From positions 5,310,501 to 5,374,500 of the forward strand of contig NZ_CP016809.1 in NCBI RefSeq assembly GCF_002741055.1: a stretch of 64,000 bases of DNA, written 5' to 3'. The stretch comes from Paenibacillus ihbetae. Lineage in GTDB: Bacteria; Bacillota; Bacilli; Paenibacillales; Paenibacillaceae. Numbering within the stretch: the stretch's first letter is position 1; each line of letters begins with the position of its first letter. This document shows positions 1 through 7,601 of the stretch, one piece after another. Below the pieces are notes generated by a model. That model saw only the letters and a program-made list of their open reading frames with translations, did not search any database and was not told the DNA's origin. The position numbers and the translations under genes are program-made.

Positions 1-47
1 CCAAAGGCGGGTTTATTGTTTAGGGGATGAGGCCGCTAGGAGGATCA

Positions 48-494
48 GTGACAAACAACGGGAGTGTGGTGGTGGTCAGCGTATCCATCGTGCACGGAGA
101 CCGGGTGCTTCTCATTCAAGAGAATAAACCTTTGGTAAGGAATAAATGGAGCTTTCCGGGCGGCAGAATCGAGAAGGGAGAGTCGATTCAAGCGGCTGCC
201 GTCCGGGAAGTCAAGGAAGAGACAGGATATGATGTCCGGCTGACGGGAACCGTATATGAATTTATTAGCAGCTTGAACAGTCATGTCACCCTGTTTCACT
301 TTGTCGGGGAGATGGCAGGGGGTTCCCTTCGGCCTGCTCCGGATGAAATCAAGGATTGCTGTTGGGCGCTGGTGCAGGACCTGACAAGTGGAGACATCGA
401 TTATCGGGACGCGGGGGTTATGCGGCAGATTTCCGACAACCTGCTGTCTGGTAATATTTTGCCGTTAACGGTGTTTCATCCGTCGTTATGTTGA
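48..494 (+). CDS. Nudix hydrolase (MutT-like)
   Basis: This is a 148-residue single-domain Nudix protein, expected to hydrolyse a nucleoside diphosphate linked to another moiety; the substrate cannot be read from sequence. The Nudix box runs from about residue 39 (GRIEKGE) to REVKEETG near residue 60, with every metal-binding Glu present. I chose the GTG start because AGGAGG lies four bases before it; an in-frame ATG 21 bases upstream has only GGGG touching it. The gene is followed after a few bases by a second, unrelated Nudix gene, so the two are probably cotranscribed. The upstream context is outside the window. Confidence 0.85.
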   Translation: MTNNGSVVVVSVSIVHGDRVLLIQENKPLVRNKWSFPGGRIEKGESIQAAAVREVKEETGYDVRLTGTVYEFISSLNSHVTLFHFVGEMAGGSLRPAPDEIKDCCWALVQDLTSGDIDYRDAGVMRQISDNLLSGNILPLTVFHPSLC

Positions 495-552
495 GCGTGT
501 GAACCGAGGGTTAATTACAAACTTGCCAAGAGGAGCTGAACTGACAGTGGGA

Positions 553-1056
553 ATGTCGGATTATTACAGAGCATTGAGAGAGAAGATTGGGAACCAGCTG
601 ATTTTTATGCCAAGCGTGGCGGGCATTATCCGGAATGAACAAGGTCATATTTTGTTTGGGCGTAAGCATGGGGAGCCGCATTGGGGCTTAATCGCCGGCT
701 CGATCGAATTAGGGGAAATGCCGGCAGATGCCATGATCCGAGAGGTGAAGGAAGAGACAGGGCTTGACGTAATCCCTGAACGGATTCTCGGCGTTTATGG
801 CGGTGAGGAGCGCCGGTATACCTATGGCAATGGGCATCAAGTAGAGTATCTGACCATTGTGTTTGCGTGCAGGGTTATTTCGGGTGAGCTGGATACGGAG
901 AATGAGGAAATGGTGGAATTGGCGTATTTTCCAGAGAATCAGCTGCCGCCCACCGCGGTTAAGTATCCGAAGGAAATATTCGTAGAGGCTGGCGGGGAGC
1001 AGGCGCATTTCGAGATGAGTACGATGCCGCTAGTCAAAGATAGGAGACGACCGTAA
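553..1056 (+). CDS. Nudix hydrolase
   Basis: This is a Nudix-family pyrophosphohydrolase of 167 residues from the ATG chosen here. The Nudix box GSIELGE...REVKEETGL is complete. The N-terminus MSDYYRALREKIG followed by a PSVAGII strand looks like a subfamily of small Bacillales Nudix proteins. The frame stays open upstream to a GTG at 499, but AGGAG at 531-535 fits better with GTG 547 or ATG 553, so the exact start is uncertain by a few codons. It lies directly behind another Nudix gene. The substrate is unknown. Confidence 0.82.
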   Translation: MSDYYRALREKIGNQLIFMPSVAGIIRNEQGHILFGRKHGEPHWGLIAGSIELGEMPADAMIREVKEETGLDVIPERILGVYGGEERRYTYGNGHQVEYLTIVFACRVISGELDTENEEMVELAYFPENQLPPTAVKYPKEIFVEAGGEQAHFEMSTMPLVKDRRRP

Positions 1057-1192
1057 AATTCGATTCCAGACGGGAAATTCATTGGTGGCATTGCGATAGG
1101 GGTTCGGCTGGAAGCCGTTGAGAAGGTTGGATTGGCTCTGATTAGTGCGCGTGGCGGGGAACCTGCCGACATGTAATGGAGGTGAAGAGGTA

Positions 1193-1783
1193 ATGTCATC
1201 AGAATATCAAGTGAGAAGGAATCCGCATGCCCTCGTGCTCGGACTTATCACTATTTTCTACCTGATCGCCTATGGGATCGGGATCCGGCTCATTTACCGC
1301 CTTCAAGCCGAAATGACATTCGGCACGGTACTGTTTGCATCGTTGCCTATCATAACGCTATGGTCAGCGTTGTATATGATAATGCGGGTACCATGGATTA
1401 AACTGCATAAGCAGCATTTGTGGTTTACTGCAAGCATTGGTGTGGTTCTATTATTTTTGTCTTTATATGCTTTAAGTCAGACTCAGTCGAAACATCGATT
1501 TGACTATAACCGATGGGTCGGTTATCCGGAACAGCGCGCACTAATGGTCGATGCGATGTTGAAGGAGCATGATCTGATCGGATTAACGAATTCGGAGATC
1601 ATGAATGTTCTCGGGGCTAACGATAATGCCAAGTGGAGCGTGAATGAAACCGATCAGGCTGTATATAATCTGGGAGCCGGAAAAGAAGATGGCCGAAATG
1701 AGTGGTTGTACATCAACTTTGATGATCATGGGTTCGTGCAAAGCATTGAGATTCTCATGAAACCGCCAATACCAAGAACGTGA
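1193..1783 (+). CDS. Membrane protein of unknown function
   Basis: I do not recognise this 196-residue protein. After a short charged N-terminus it has three hydrophobic segments (about residues 12-35, 44-65 and 75-95), then a soluble C-terminal half of roughly 100 residues with a pattern of the kind seen in small extracytoplasmic domains. ATG 1193 is preceded by GGAGGTG at a good distance. The frame is open 48 bases further upstream, but without a ribosome site. It appears to be a single gene between the Nudix pair and an alpha/beta hydrolase. Confidence 0.7.
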   Translation: MSSEYQVRRNPHALVLGLITIFYLIAYGIGIRLIYRLQAEMTFGTVLFASLPIITLWSALYMIMRVPWIKLHKQHLWFTASIGVVLLFLSLYALSQTQSKHRFDYNRWVGYPEQRALMVDAMLKEHDLIGLTNSEIMNVLGANDNAKWSVNETDQAVYNLGAGKEDGRNEWLYINFDDHGFVQSIEILMKPPIPRT

Positions 1784-1925
1784 ACCGCTTGGATTTATTG
1801 TGATGATTACTTATTCCATAAACATCTAGACACTACATAACAGGTGAAGAAGGCATTAACTCGTAAAGACACGACATCGGGAGCAGAGAGTCTGTTGAAA
1901 ATCCAAGCTTATAGGGGGACGGGGA

Positions 1926-2801
1926 ATGAAGCGTTATAAAAGCGAGGAAGGCCGCAGGCTTATCCATGAATCCTACGACCGATTGCTAAATGGATGGAAT
2001 GTACCCTACAAGGAAGTAGATGTGTCTACCCAATACGGTATCACACATATCATAACGGCCGGTAATCCGGAGAATCCGCCGCTGCTCCTCTTTCACGGTA
2101 CAGGAGATCATTCAGCACTGATGTGGATCTATAACGCCAGGGAGCTGTCTGCCAGCTATTATGTGATCGCGGTCGATCATATCGGAGGTTCAGGGAAGAG
2201 CGAGCCTAACGCGAATTACGACCGGGCCTTTAATCAGGTGAAATGGTTGGATGAGATTTTTGAGGTGATGAAGCTGGAGTCTGTTTACATTGCCGGTGTA
2301 TCCTATGGTGCTTATCTTGCTTACCATTACGCGATTGCGAGGCCGGAAAAGGTTCGGAAAATCGTATGCATGGCAGGCAGAATTCCTGGCAGCCAACTCG
2401 AAGTGATGAGCAAAATGATGAGGGCATTTCTGCCGGAAGCCATGTTTCCATCGGAACAAAATGTCCGCAAATTGCTTCGAAAGCTGTGTGGTGCGAGCGC
2501 AGACGCTTTTGAGAAGAACCCCGACCTCTTGCAGCATTGGACCTATCTGCTTAAATACTTTAACAACCGTTCGATGATGAAGCATGCGATTACGATTTAT
2601 CCTCAAGATGCGATTCAGACGATTCGGGATAAATCCTTGTTTCTAATCGGGGACCAGGATATGTTGAGCTATTATCCGAAGTCCCTCGCGAGACTTAGAG
2701 AATATGGGATCAACCACCGAATTGTGAAGAACGCGGGTCATGCGATCAATCATGAGATGCCGGAGCTCATTCATGAAGAGATTGTTGGCTTTTGCAGGTA
2801 A
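1926..2801 (+). CDS. Alpha/beta hydrolase
   Basis: This 291-residue cytoplasmic protein has an alpha/beta hydrolase fold. The oxyanion-hole strand reads LLLFHGTGD, the nucleophile elbow is GVSYG (Ser in the middle), the acid is likely the Asp in LIGDQD, and the catalytic His is in NAGHAINHE near the C-terminus. The complete triad suggests an active esterase or related hydrolase; the substrate is not predictable. It has its own GGGGGA ribosome site. The next gene, a broken membrane protein, begins about 20 bases after the stop. Confidence 0.85.
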   Translation: MKRYKSEEGRRLIHESYDRLLNGWNVPYKEVDVSTQYGITHIITAGNPENPPLLLFHGTGDHSALMWIYNARELSASYYVIAVDHIGGSGKSEPNANYDRAFNQVKWLDEIFEVMKLESVYIAGVSYGAYLAYHYAIARPEKVRKIVCMAGRIPGSQLEVMSKMMRAFLPEAMFPSEQNVRKLLRKLCGASADAFEKNPDLLQHWTYLLKYFNNRSMMKHAITIYPQDAIQTIRDKSLFLIGDQDMLSYYPKSLARLREYGINHRIVKNAGHAINHEMPELIHEEIVGFCR

Positions 2802-2822
2802 GCTTGGGCGGAGGGATGACCA

Positions 2823-3337
2823 ATGAGGATGAAACGATATGCCGGTCTGCTCATCAATGCGCTAGCCTGCTTGATTCTGGTTATCGCTCGGAAATGCGAT
2901 GACACCTGGACCTGGCGTCAGTTCAGGTAACGGCAACCCGGCCATACTGCTGCTCATCCCGCTCAGCATACTTTTTCTGGTGTTGGTCAATCAATGGATT
3001 CAACTACTCAAAAAGGTGAAGATGGGCTTTAGTGTTCTCAAGCTTTCTGATCATAGCGCTTGCCGGCTATATCATTGCGGGATATGCCTATCAGCTGTAC
3101 AGGCTGGACATTTATAGGAAAATCCAAGCTGATGCATTCAAAGCGAGATATGGCGAAGTAGACTGGGCTCATATCGAATCCATTACGACCGGTATTTTAT
3201 CGATTCATATGAATAATCAGTTGTTTAATTGGAACACGTATTTCATGATGATTGCCTTCTCGCTAATGCTCTGCTTTGTGTACAAACTGATTCAGGGAAT
3301 TTTGTACAGAAGGCAAGGAGCTACCGCAAAGAAATAG
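2823..3337 (+). pseudogene. Frameshifted small membrane protein
   Basis: A good ribosome site (GGAGG, eight bases before ATG 2823) opens a reading frame encoding MRMKRYAGLLINALACLILVI. The coding then continues in a second frame from about 2885 (SLGNAMTPGPGV, then a hydrophobic helix ending LLKKVKMGF) and in a third frame from about 3030 (SSFLIIALAGYIIAG...) to the stop at 3337. Joined, the pieces give a plausible protein of about 170 residues with four transmembrane helices, so two single-base shifts are needed. It is either a decaying gene or a sequence with two indel errors. The family is not recognised. Confidence 0.65.
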
Positions 3338-3441
3338 ATCTGTAAGCGAGGATAGGAGAGGGCATTTGCCTGGGTCGGCATTATTCGCTTATTGAAACTG
3401 CATGTCTAGACACTGAGTTACATCATATTTCAGCGCACAAG

Positions 3442-3474
3442 CGCACATTCCTTGGTAGGAGTGTGCGTTTTTTT
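3442..3474 (+). terminator. Rho-independent terminator
   Basis: An imperfect ten-pair stem (CGCACATTCC with GGAGTGTGCG, one mismatch) is followed by seven T residues. It lies behind the broken membrane protein gene and immediately before the VOC gene. Confidence 0.75.
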
Positions 3475-3495
3475 GCGTGTGGAGGAGGACGATCT

Positions 3496-4007
3496 ATGAA
3501 ACCATTTCAGTCGGAAGGCCAATTGGCTTGGGTGGACTTAAAGACGCCGCGGATTGACACAACTAAAGCATTTTACGGAGATTTATTCGGTTGGAGATTT
3601 AAGGAGGAGCTTCTGCCGGGAAAGGTCATGACCAAGATGTATTCAAGCGAAAGCGAATGGGGCAGCCTGACATCCCTCAACTCTCCGGTTATTCCCAAGG
3701 GAGCTAAGCCTCATACCAGCTTGTATTTCAATGTTGAGCGAAATCACATTCAGCCCTTCTGTTTCGCCAAAAAGCTCCATATGAAAACGGCATAACTGTG
3801 ACTGCTTCTAAAAATGGAACGAAAATGTCCGAATGGAAAGTTTACTACGTCGTTCAGGACTGTGATCCAATGGTAATCAAAGCCCAATCCCTTGGTGCGC
3901 GAGCCGTCATCGAACCTCAGAATAAGCCCGGCGTAGGCCGTTTTACCAGCTTTACAGGGCCTGACGGCATGGATTGTTGTATCATCGCTCGCGATAAGCG
4001 ATGTTAA
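3496..4007 (+). pseudogene. VOC/glyoxalase-fold protein, frameshifted
   Basis: The first part (MKPFQSEGQLAWVDLKTPRIDTT... to about SLYFNVE) is a typical start of a VOC (glyoxalase/bleomycin resistance) protein, with a paired-strand Ala-Trp-Val-Asp-Leu opening. The second half lies in another frame: from about 3771 it reads APYENGITVTAS and continues through PGVGRFTSF and GPDGMDCCII to the stop. A single indel between about 3735 and 3770 separates the halves. ATG 3496 has GGAGGAGGA upstream. Without the shift this would be a normal-length protein of about 170 residues. Confidence 0.72.
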
Positions 4008-4069
4008 ATGAACCACGCAGCTCATGTGGCTAGGTTATCGGACGACCCGACCAGCGTCCAATACTACAG

Positions 4070-4105
4070 ATATAAACCGGCCGCACACACGCAGCCGGTT
4101 TATAT
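4070..4105. terminator. Perfect 12-bp hairpin between convergent genes
   Basis: ATATAAACCGGC pairs perfectly with GCCGGTTTATAT across a 12-base loop. It lies between the plus-strand VOC remnant and the minus-strand SRPBCC gene. There is no long T tract, so termination in either direction is inferred from position. Confidence 0.5.
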
Positions 4106-4187
4106 GTTCGGGCTAAGCAAAGGTTCAAACGATCGTCCCAAAACTTAGCCATGGGAAGAGCAAGGCAGGTTATTGTACTGAATGCGG

Positions 4188-4586
4188 TTATCCTTCCAGC
4201 ACCTGCTCAAACTTGCCGAACCATTCTTTCCAGCCATATCTGGCCCCTTCGAGTCCATGAACATGGGAGAAGCCCGTTTGTTCGAGATGAAGGTTAACTC
4301 TTCCGTCTCCTAAATCCTGCAGCGTCCAGGTAACGGTATGCCGTTCCTCACCGGCAGCCCACGAATAGGACAAGCGGGTGGGTTCCTCCACGATCAGCAC
4401 TTCGCCGTCAACGATTCCGTCCCAATATTCGTTCGGCTCATGGCGAAACTGAAAACGATGCCCCACGACAGGCTTAAAGTCATTGTCCATGATCCACTGT
4501 GCCAACCTGTTGGGATCGGTTAAGGCGGCCCAAGCCTTCTCGATCGATGTGGTGTACTGAAAATCCAGGGATAATACTAAACTCAA
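4188..4586 (-). CDS. SRPBCC (AHSA1-like) domain protein
   Basis: A 132-residue single-domain START/Bet v1-like protein of the AHSA1 type: FQYTTSIEKAWAALTDPNRLAQWI opens the fold, followed by the strand pattern and the C-terminal helix GWKEWFGKFEQVLEG. These domains bind hydrophobic ligands, and the true ligand is unknown. I place the start at TTG, which overlaps the ArsR stop codon (TTGA) and has AGGAG just upstream. ArsR-AHSA1 pairs are a common two-gene unit in Firmicutes, and translational coupling here fits that. The longer frame upstream lies wholly inside the ArsR gene. Confidence 0.82.
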   Translation of the reverse strand: MSLVLSLDFQYTTSIEKAWAALTDPNRLAQWIMDNDFKPVVGHRFQFRHEPNEYWDGIVDGEVLIVEEPTRLSYSWAAGEERHTVTWTLQDLGDGRVNLHLEQTGFSHVHGLEGARYGWKEWFGKFEQVLEG

Positions 4587-4921
4587 TGTTTCTCCTGTTT
4601 CTCCTCCTCTAAAAGCTGGCCCAACCGCAGCATATTGGTCGTCCAGTATTTGCTGTAGTAAGCTACCCAATCTTGAACTTCTCGAAGCGGAGCGGGGTTC
4701 AGCTTAAATCGTGTTTCTCTGCCTACTTTGCGGTCAAGCACCAGTCCGGCTTCTTTAAGAACGGTCAAGTGCTTGGACACCGCGGTCCGGCCCATTGAAA
4801 ACTGTGACGTTAGTTCATGAAGCGGTTTCTCGTCCGCCTGTGACAACAGATGAATCAGTTGGCGTCTAGTGGGATCTGCGATGGCGTCAAACACATCCCG
4901 GGATGGATGATTCTCTATCAC
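4583..4921 (-). CDS. ArsR-family transcriptional regulator
   Basis: A 112-residue winged-helix repressor of the ArsR/SdpR group: DVFDAIADPTRRQLIHLL is the classic opening, and GRTAVSKHLTVLKEAGLV is the recognition helix-turn-helix. There are no Cys pairs of the metal-sensing sort, so a metal is not the likely signal. The GTG start has AGGAGGG five bases upstream. It is followed by the overlapping SRPBCC gene, which suggests that the partner is part of the sensed response. Confidence 0.88.
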   Translation of the reverse strand: MIENHPSRDVFDAIADPTRRQLIHLLSQADEKPLHELTSQFSMGRTAVSKHLTVLKEAGLVLDRKVGRETRFKLNPAPLREVQDWVAYYSKYWTTNMLRLGQLLEEEKQEKH

Positions 4922-5039
4922 GACAACCCTCCTAAAAGTCTTATTTTCGCTGTTCGTAATCCAATGATGTTTGAGGGGACCGCCGTTTATATTTCACCAT
5001 CTTTGCATCATGGTTTCAAGTAAAGGTTTCAAAAGTTAA

Positions 5040-5756
5040 CTAATACCCAAAAAAGGCGTCCTTTTTAATATTCCGCTTGGATATATTTTGATTTTGTAAA
5101 TAGCTAGAAACAGAATCCACCAAAGACTTCGGTCCTGCTATAAAGTATTTACCATTATTGTTATGTAAGGCTTTAAACCTTTCAATTTCCTCATGCAAGT
5201 CATCCCATGAATCAAGATAAGCTACATTTAGTTGAATATGGTTAGCCAATTTATCAAGTTCATCTTTGTAAATATAAGCTTTATTGCCATCCAAATAGAG
5301 CAGTTTTTGCTGCTTCCCGTCTTTACTTCCTTCAGCTTCTAGCTGTTTAAGAATCGACAGGAACGGTGTGATTCCAATCCCGCCTGCGATCAGCAGCGAA
5401 GGACTGTTGTCCTGGAGATTGAAGGACCCTACAGGGCCGCTCATTTTGATTTTCATGCCGGGCTTTAATTCTAGCAGCGCTTTCTTAAAGTCACTGGGGC
5501 TTTCACCAATACGCGTTGTAATCTTAACAATATTCTCTGCGGGAGCAGCTGCGAGGCTGAATGGTTTTGTAGGATTTTTGATGGTCTTATGCGTGATGCT
5601 AAACAAACCGTATTGCCCTGCTTTCCAGGTTAAATCCTTGTCTTTCTCAAATAGAAAGGAATATACATCTTCTAATTCTTTGCGGCTTTCCATCAATGGC
5701 AGCTCTCTCTTTTTGAATACGGCGAACATGTCTTGAAAAAAGCTCAACTTCCCCAA
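5040..5756 (-). CDS. FNR-type FAD/NAD(P)-binding oxidoreductase
   Basis: A protein of up to 238 residues with the ferredoxin reductase fold: a flavin-binding barrel (KPFSLAAAP for the FAD site), then the NAD(P) domain starting at LLIAGGIGITPFLSIL and ending AGPKSLVDSVSSYL with a C-terminal aromatic GY. It has no [2Fe-2S] domain, so electrons must pass to a separate partner. The codon choice is visibly more AT-rich than in neighbouring genes, which may indicate transfer. The start is doubtful: TTG 5756 has GGGAG too close, and a TTG three codons on or the internal ATG (MFAVFKK) may be used. Twin palindromes lie upstream. Confidence 0.78.
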   Translation of the reverse strand: MGKLSFFQDMFAVFKKRELPLMESRKELEDVYSFLFEKDKDLTWKAGQYGLFSITHKTIKNPTKPFSLAAAPAENIVKITTRIGESPSDFKKALLELKPGMKIKMSGPVGSFNLQDNSPSLLIAGGIGITPFLSILKQLEAEGSKDGKQQKLLYLDGNKAYIYKDELDKLANHIQLNVAYLDSWDDLHEEIERFKALHNNNGKYFIAGPKSLVDSVSSYLQNQNISKRNIKKDAFFGY

Positions 5757-5866
5757 CTCCCTTACTTATTTTGGAACAGTTTGCTTTGCTATTGCGACCA
5801 TCTGTAAAGAATATGGTTTTTACCTATAAAACGGTCAAGGCATTGGTAGCATGGCTGCTAATTGGA

Positions 5867-5907
5867 CACCATTTGGTGATACTTTGATTTTAGGTCACCG
5901 TTTGGTG
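5867..5907. promoter_or_regulatory. Twin palindromic operator
   Basis: CACCATTTGGTG (5867-5878) and CACCGTTTGGTG (5896-5907) are near-identical 12-base palindromes 29 bases apart. They lie upstream of the reductase gene, just beyond a possible minus-strand promoter (TTGACC, 17 bases, CATATT, about 5840 down to 5812). This arrangement is typical of a dimeric repressor binding twice; the protein is unknown. Confidence 0.55.
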
Positions 5908-5954
5908 TCGTGTCAATAGCGTTTTTATAAATGACTCTGCGGTGTTTTTTGCCG

Positions 5955-5985
5955 TTGACTTCCACGTTAACGTCAATGTTATGAA
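5955..5985 (+). promoter_or_regulatory. MerR-type promoter with 19-bp spacer
   Basis: TTGACT (5955-5960) and TATGAA (5980-5985) are separated by exactly 19 bases, and the spacer contains an ACGTTAACGT palindrome. An overlong spacer with a central dyad is the hallmark of promoters activated by MerR proteins through DNA untwisting. The MerR gene 240 bases downstream is the obvious candidate regulator. Confidence 0.68.
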
Positions 5986-6021
5986 TAATTAGGATCGAAT
6001 CATGACGTTAGGAGGGACGAT

Positions 6022-6194
6022 ATGTGGGATACCATCCTGGGATTAGCCTTGCTGGATAGACTTAGCATTGCATCGATGTCGTGAGGATTTTTTTGTTGTT
6101 ATCAAACGCCTACCGTCCTGCTCGAATACTGGTGTATCTGTTGACCGTTCTCATCAGCGACGCTTCGGATGTTGTATTCTTTAATGGAGAATGA
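6022..6194 (+). pseudogene. Remnant of GAP/Sap-like membrane protein gene
   Basis: A perfect ribosome site (GGAGGG, five bases before ATG 6022) starts the peptide MWDTILGLALLDRLSIAS, which stops after 20 codons. In another frame, from about 6093, the sequence reads FLLLSNAYRPARILVYLLTV and runs to a stop at 6194. These two pieces match the order seen at the N-terminus of GAP-family six-helix membrane proteins (opening with MWDT and followed by a helix ending LLLS then a basic loop). The rest of the gene is absent. I infer a deletion that fused the start to the following regulator. Confidence 0.5.
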
Positions 6195-6222
6195 AAACTA
6201 GGGAAGATAAGGGAGCCTTGGC

Positions 6223-7032
6223 ATGATGTATTCGATTGGAGAAATGATTCATAAAGTCAATATCAGCCGCAGAACGCTGCATTATTATGATGAGATCGGA
6301 CTCTTGAAGCCGACGATTTCAAGGGAAAACGGCTACCGTTATTACGATGATCAGGCCATCATCAAACTCCAAACGATCCTGTCCTTGAAATCCATGGACT
6401 ATTCGCTGGAACAAATCAAAGCATTATTCGATGAACAAATATCGGCTGCGGAGCCGGATGCGGACCCGTGGGTTCCATTGCTGCAAGCCCAGATCGAGCA
6501 TGCCTCGAAGAAGATCGATGATCTGAAGCGAAAGCAGTTTATATTGAGAGGCGTACTTCAGACAATTGAAATGTCGGGGCAGCGAAATGATGAGCATGTT
6601 TTTAATATCATCGAAAGGATTGACAGTCCGCATTTTGTGAATAACGAGATTCCAGCCACGTTTCCAGCTGATGTATTTACTGAAGAGGAGATCGACGCGC
6701 TGAGGGAGCTTCCCTTAATCGGAAGCGAGGACCCGCGCCTATTAACGGCTTTGGAGCTTATCAAGAAGACTCGCAAGAGCATGTGCGCCGATGAAGACGC
6801 TCCTCTGGTGGAGGATTTAGCCGAACAATGGAAGGCGTGCATATCCAGTTGGTTTAACGGCGATGAGGAACTACAGTTCAAATATTTTCACTTCATCGAC
6901 GCAGCCAGTCAGGAATCGCCGCTGATCTACGGCATTGATGAAGAAGTGGTTCGTTATATCGATCGCATCATGAATCATTCCACGAACCGGGGAGGTGACA
7001 AGGAGCATGAGTCTGGAAAAGGAATTGGGTAA
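6223..7032 (+). CDS. MerR-family transcriptional regulator
   Basis: A 269-residue regulator with a clear MerR head: YSIGEMIHKVNISRRTLHYYDEIGLLKP is the winged helix, followed by YRYYDDQAIIKLQTILSLKSMDYSLEQI and a dimerisation coiled coil to about residue 115. The C-terminal 150 residues form a helical effector domain without the Cys residues of metal sensors, so a drug or other organic ligand is more likely. The gene lies downstream of a 19-base-spacer promoter it probably controls, and it overlaps the next gene by 26 bases. Confidence 0.88.
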   Translation: MMYSIGEMIHKVNISRRTLHYYDEIGLLKPTISRENGYRYYDDQAIIKLQTILSLKSMDYSLEQIKALFDEQISAAEPDADPWVPLLQAQIEHASKKIDDLKRKQFILRGVLQTIEMSGQRNDEHVFNIIERIDSPHFVNNEIPATFPADVFTEEEIDALRELPLIGSEDPRLLTALELIKKTRKSMCADEDAPLVEDLAEQWKACISSWFNGDEELQFKYFHFIDAASQESPLIYGIDEEVVRYIDRIMNHSTNRGGDKEHESGKGIG

Positions 7033-7267
7033 TCGTAAGGATTTCAAGCAGCATCTCGCCTTGTTCATCGTTGTTCACATCATCGTTAATTTCTGGCTGC
7101 GGATGGACACGCCGTTCCTATCCGGTCTGAAAGAGTCTATATTGGAGGGGAAGATCTGGTACTATCATGAGGAATCGGAGATCTTCGTTACGATGATCTG
7201 GTTGATCATTATCGTCGTCCAAGGCGTGTACGTATTCTTTCGTGGAAACGACGCCAACAAAGAATAG
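7007..7267 (+). CDS. Two-helix (2TM) membrane protein
   Basis: An 86-residue protein with two transmembrane segments (HLALFIVVHIIVNFWL and VTMIWLIIIVVQGVYVFF) and a charged loop, the layout of the small 2TM-domain family. Function is unknown; such domains often accompany regulators. ATG 7007 lies inside the end of the MerR gene, with GGAGG about 12 bases upstream; GTG 6995 is in frame but has its ribosome site too close. The overlap implies cotranslation with the MerR gene. Confidence 0.72.
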   Translation: MSLEKELGNRKDFKQHLALFIVVHIIVNFWLRMDTPFLSGLKESILEGKIWYYHEESEIFVTMIWLIIIVVQGVYVFFRGNDANKE

Positions 7268-7475
7268 GGCAGCGACTAACAGTATACCCTTACGTGTAAA
7301 CCAATTCAAAACCAATCCACGAATCCGCAATGATCGGTTGTTTTTCTATAATGTTTCTACACGTTCAGGGCAATCCCAGTATGGATACATGATCACCAAT
7401 GGCAGAGAGAGATACTTGGAGGTAAAGACATGAACAGCTTAGAGGAGTTGTATCCAATTAATGAAGAAAAGTAAT
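7268..7475 (+). other. Gene remnants between MerR operon and terminator
   Basis: No intact gene is visible. A frame ending at 7433 has a protein-like tail (YGYMITNGRERYLEVKT), and its stop overlaps an ATG at 7430 in ATGA fashion. That ATG has GGAGG six bases upstream and opens a 14-codon frame MNSLEELYPINEEK. This looks like the scar of a former two-gene unit. Confidence 0.3.
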
Positions 7476-7478
7476 AGG

Positions 7479-7535
7479 CATTATGGAGCCTTCAAAGCTC
7501 CATAATGTAAAGCACCCGATATTAACGGGTGCTTT
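7479..7535. terminator. Tandem hairpins, bidirectional terminator
   Basis: An 11-pair stem (CATTATGGAGC with GCTCCATAATG) is followed at once by a 10-pair stem (AAAGCACCCG with CGGGTGCTTT). They separate the plus-strand MerR region from the end of the minus-strand binding protein gene. T tracts are short, so strength is uncertain. Confidence 0.6.
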
Positions 7536-7601
7536 GCGGAGTGCCATCGCTTTCGCGTGGCGGTTTTTACCAAATCCAAAACAGTCAGCGCTGCGGCAGG
7601 A

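Noticed and set aside
5867..5907. CRISPR repeat-spacer unit
   Set aside because: There are only two palindromic copies 29 bases apart, without a longer repeat or further units; an operator is a better reading.
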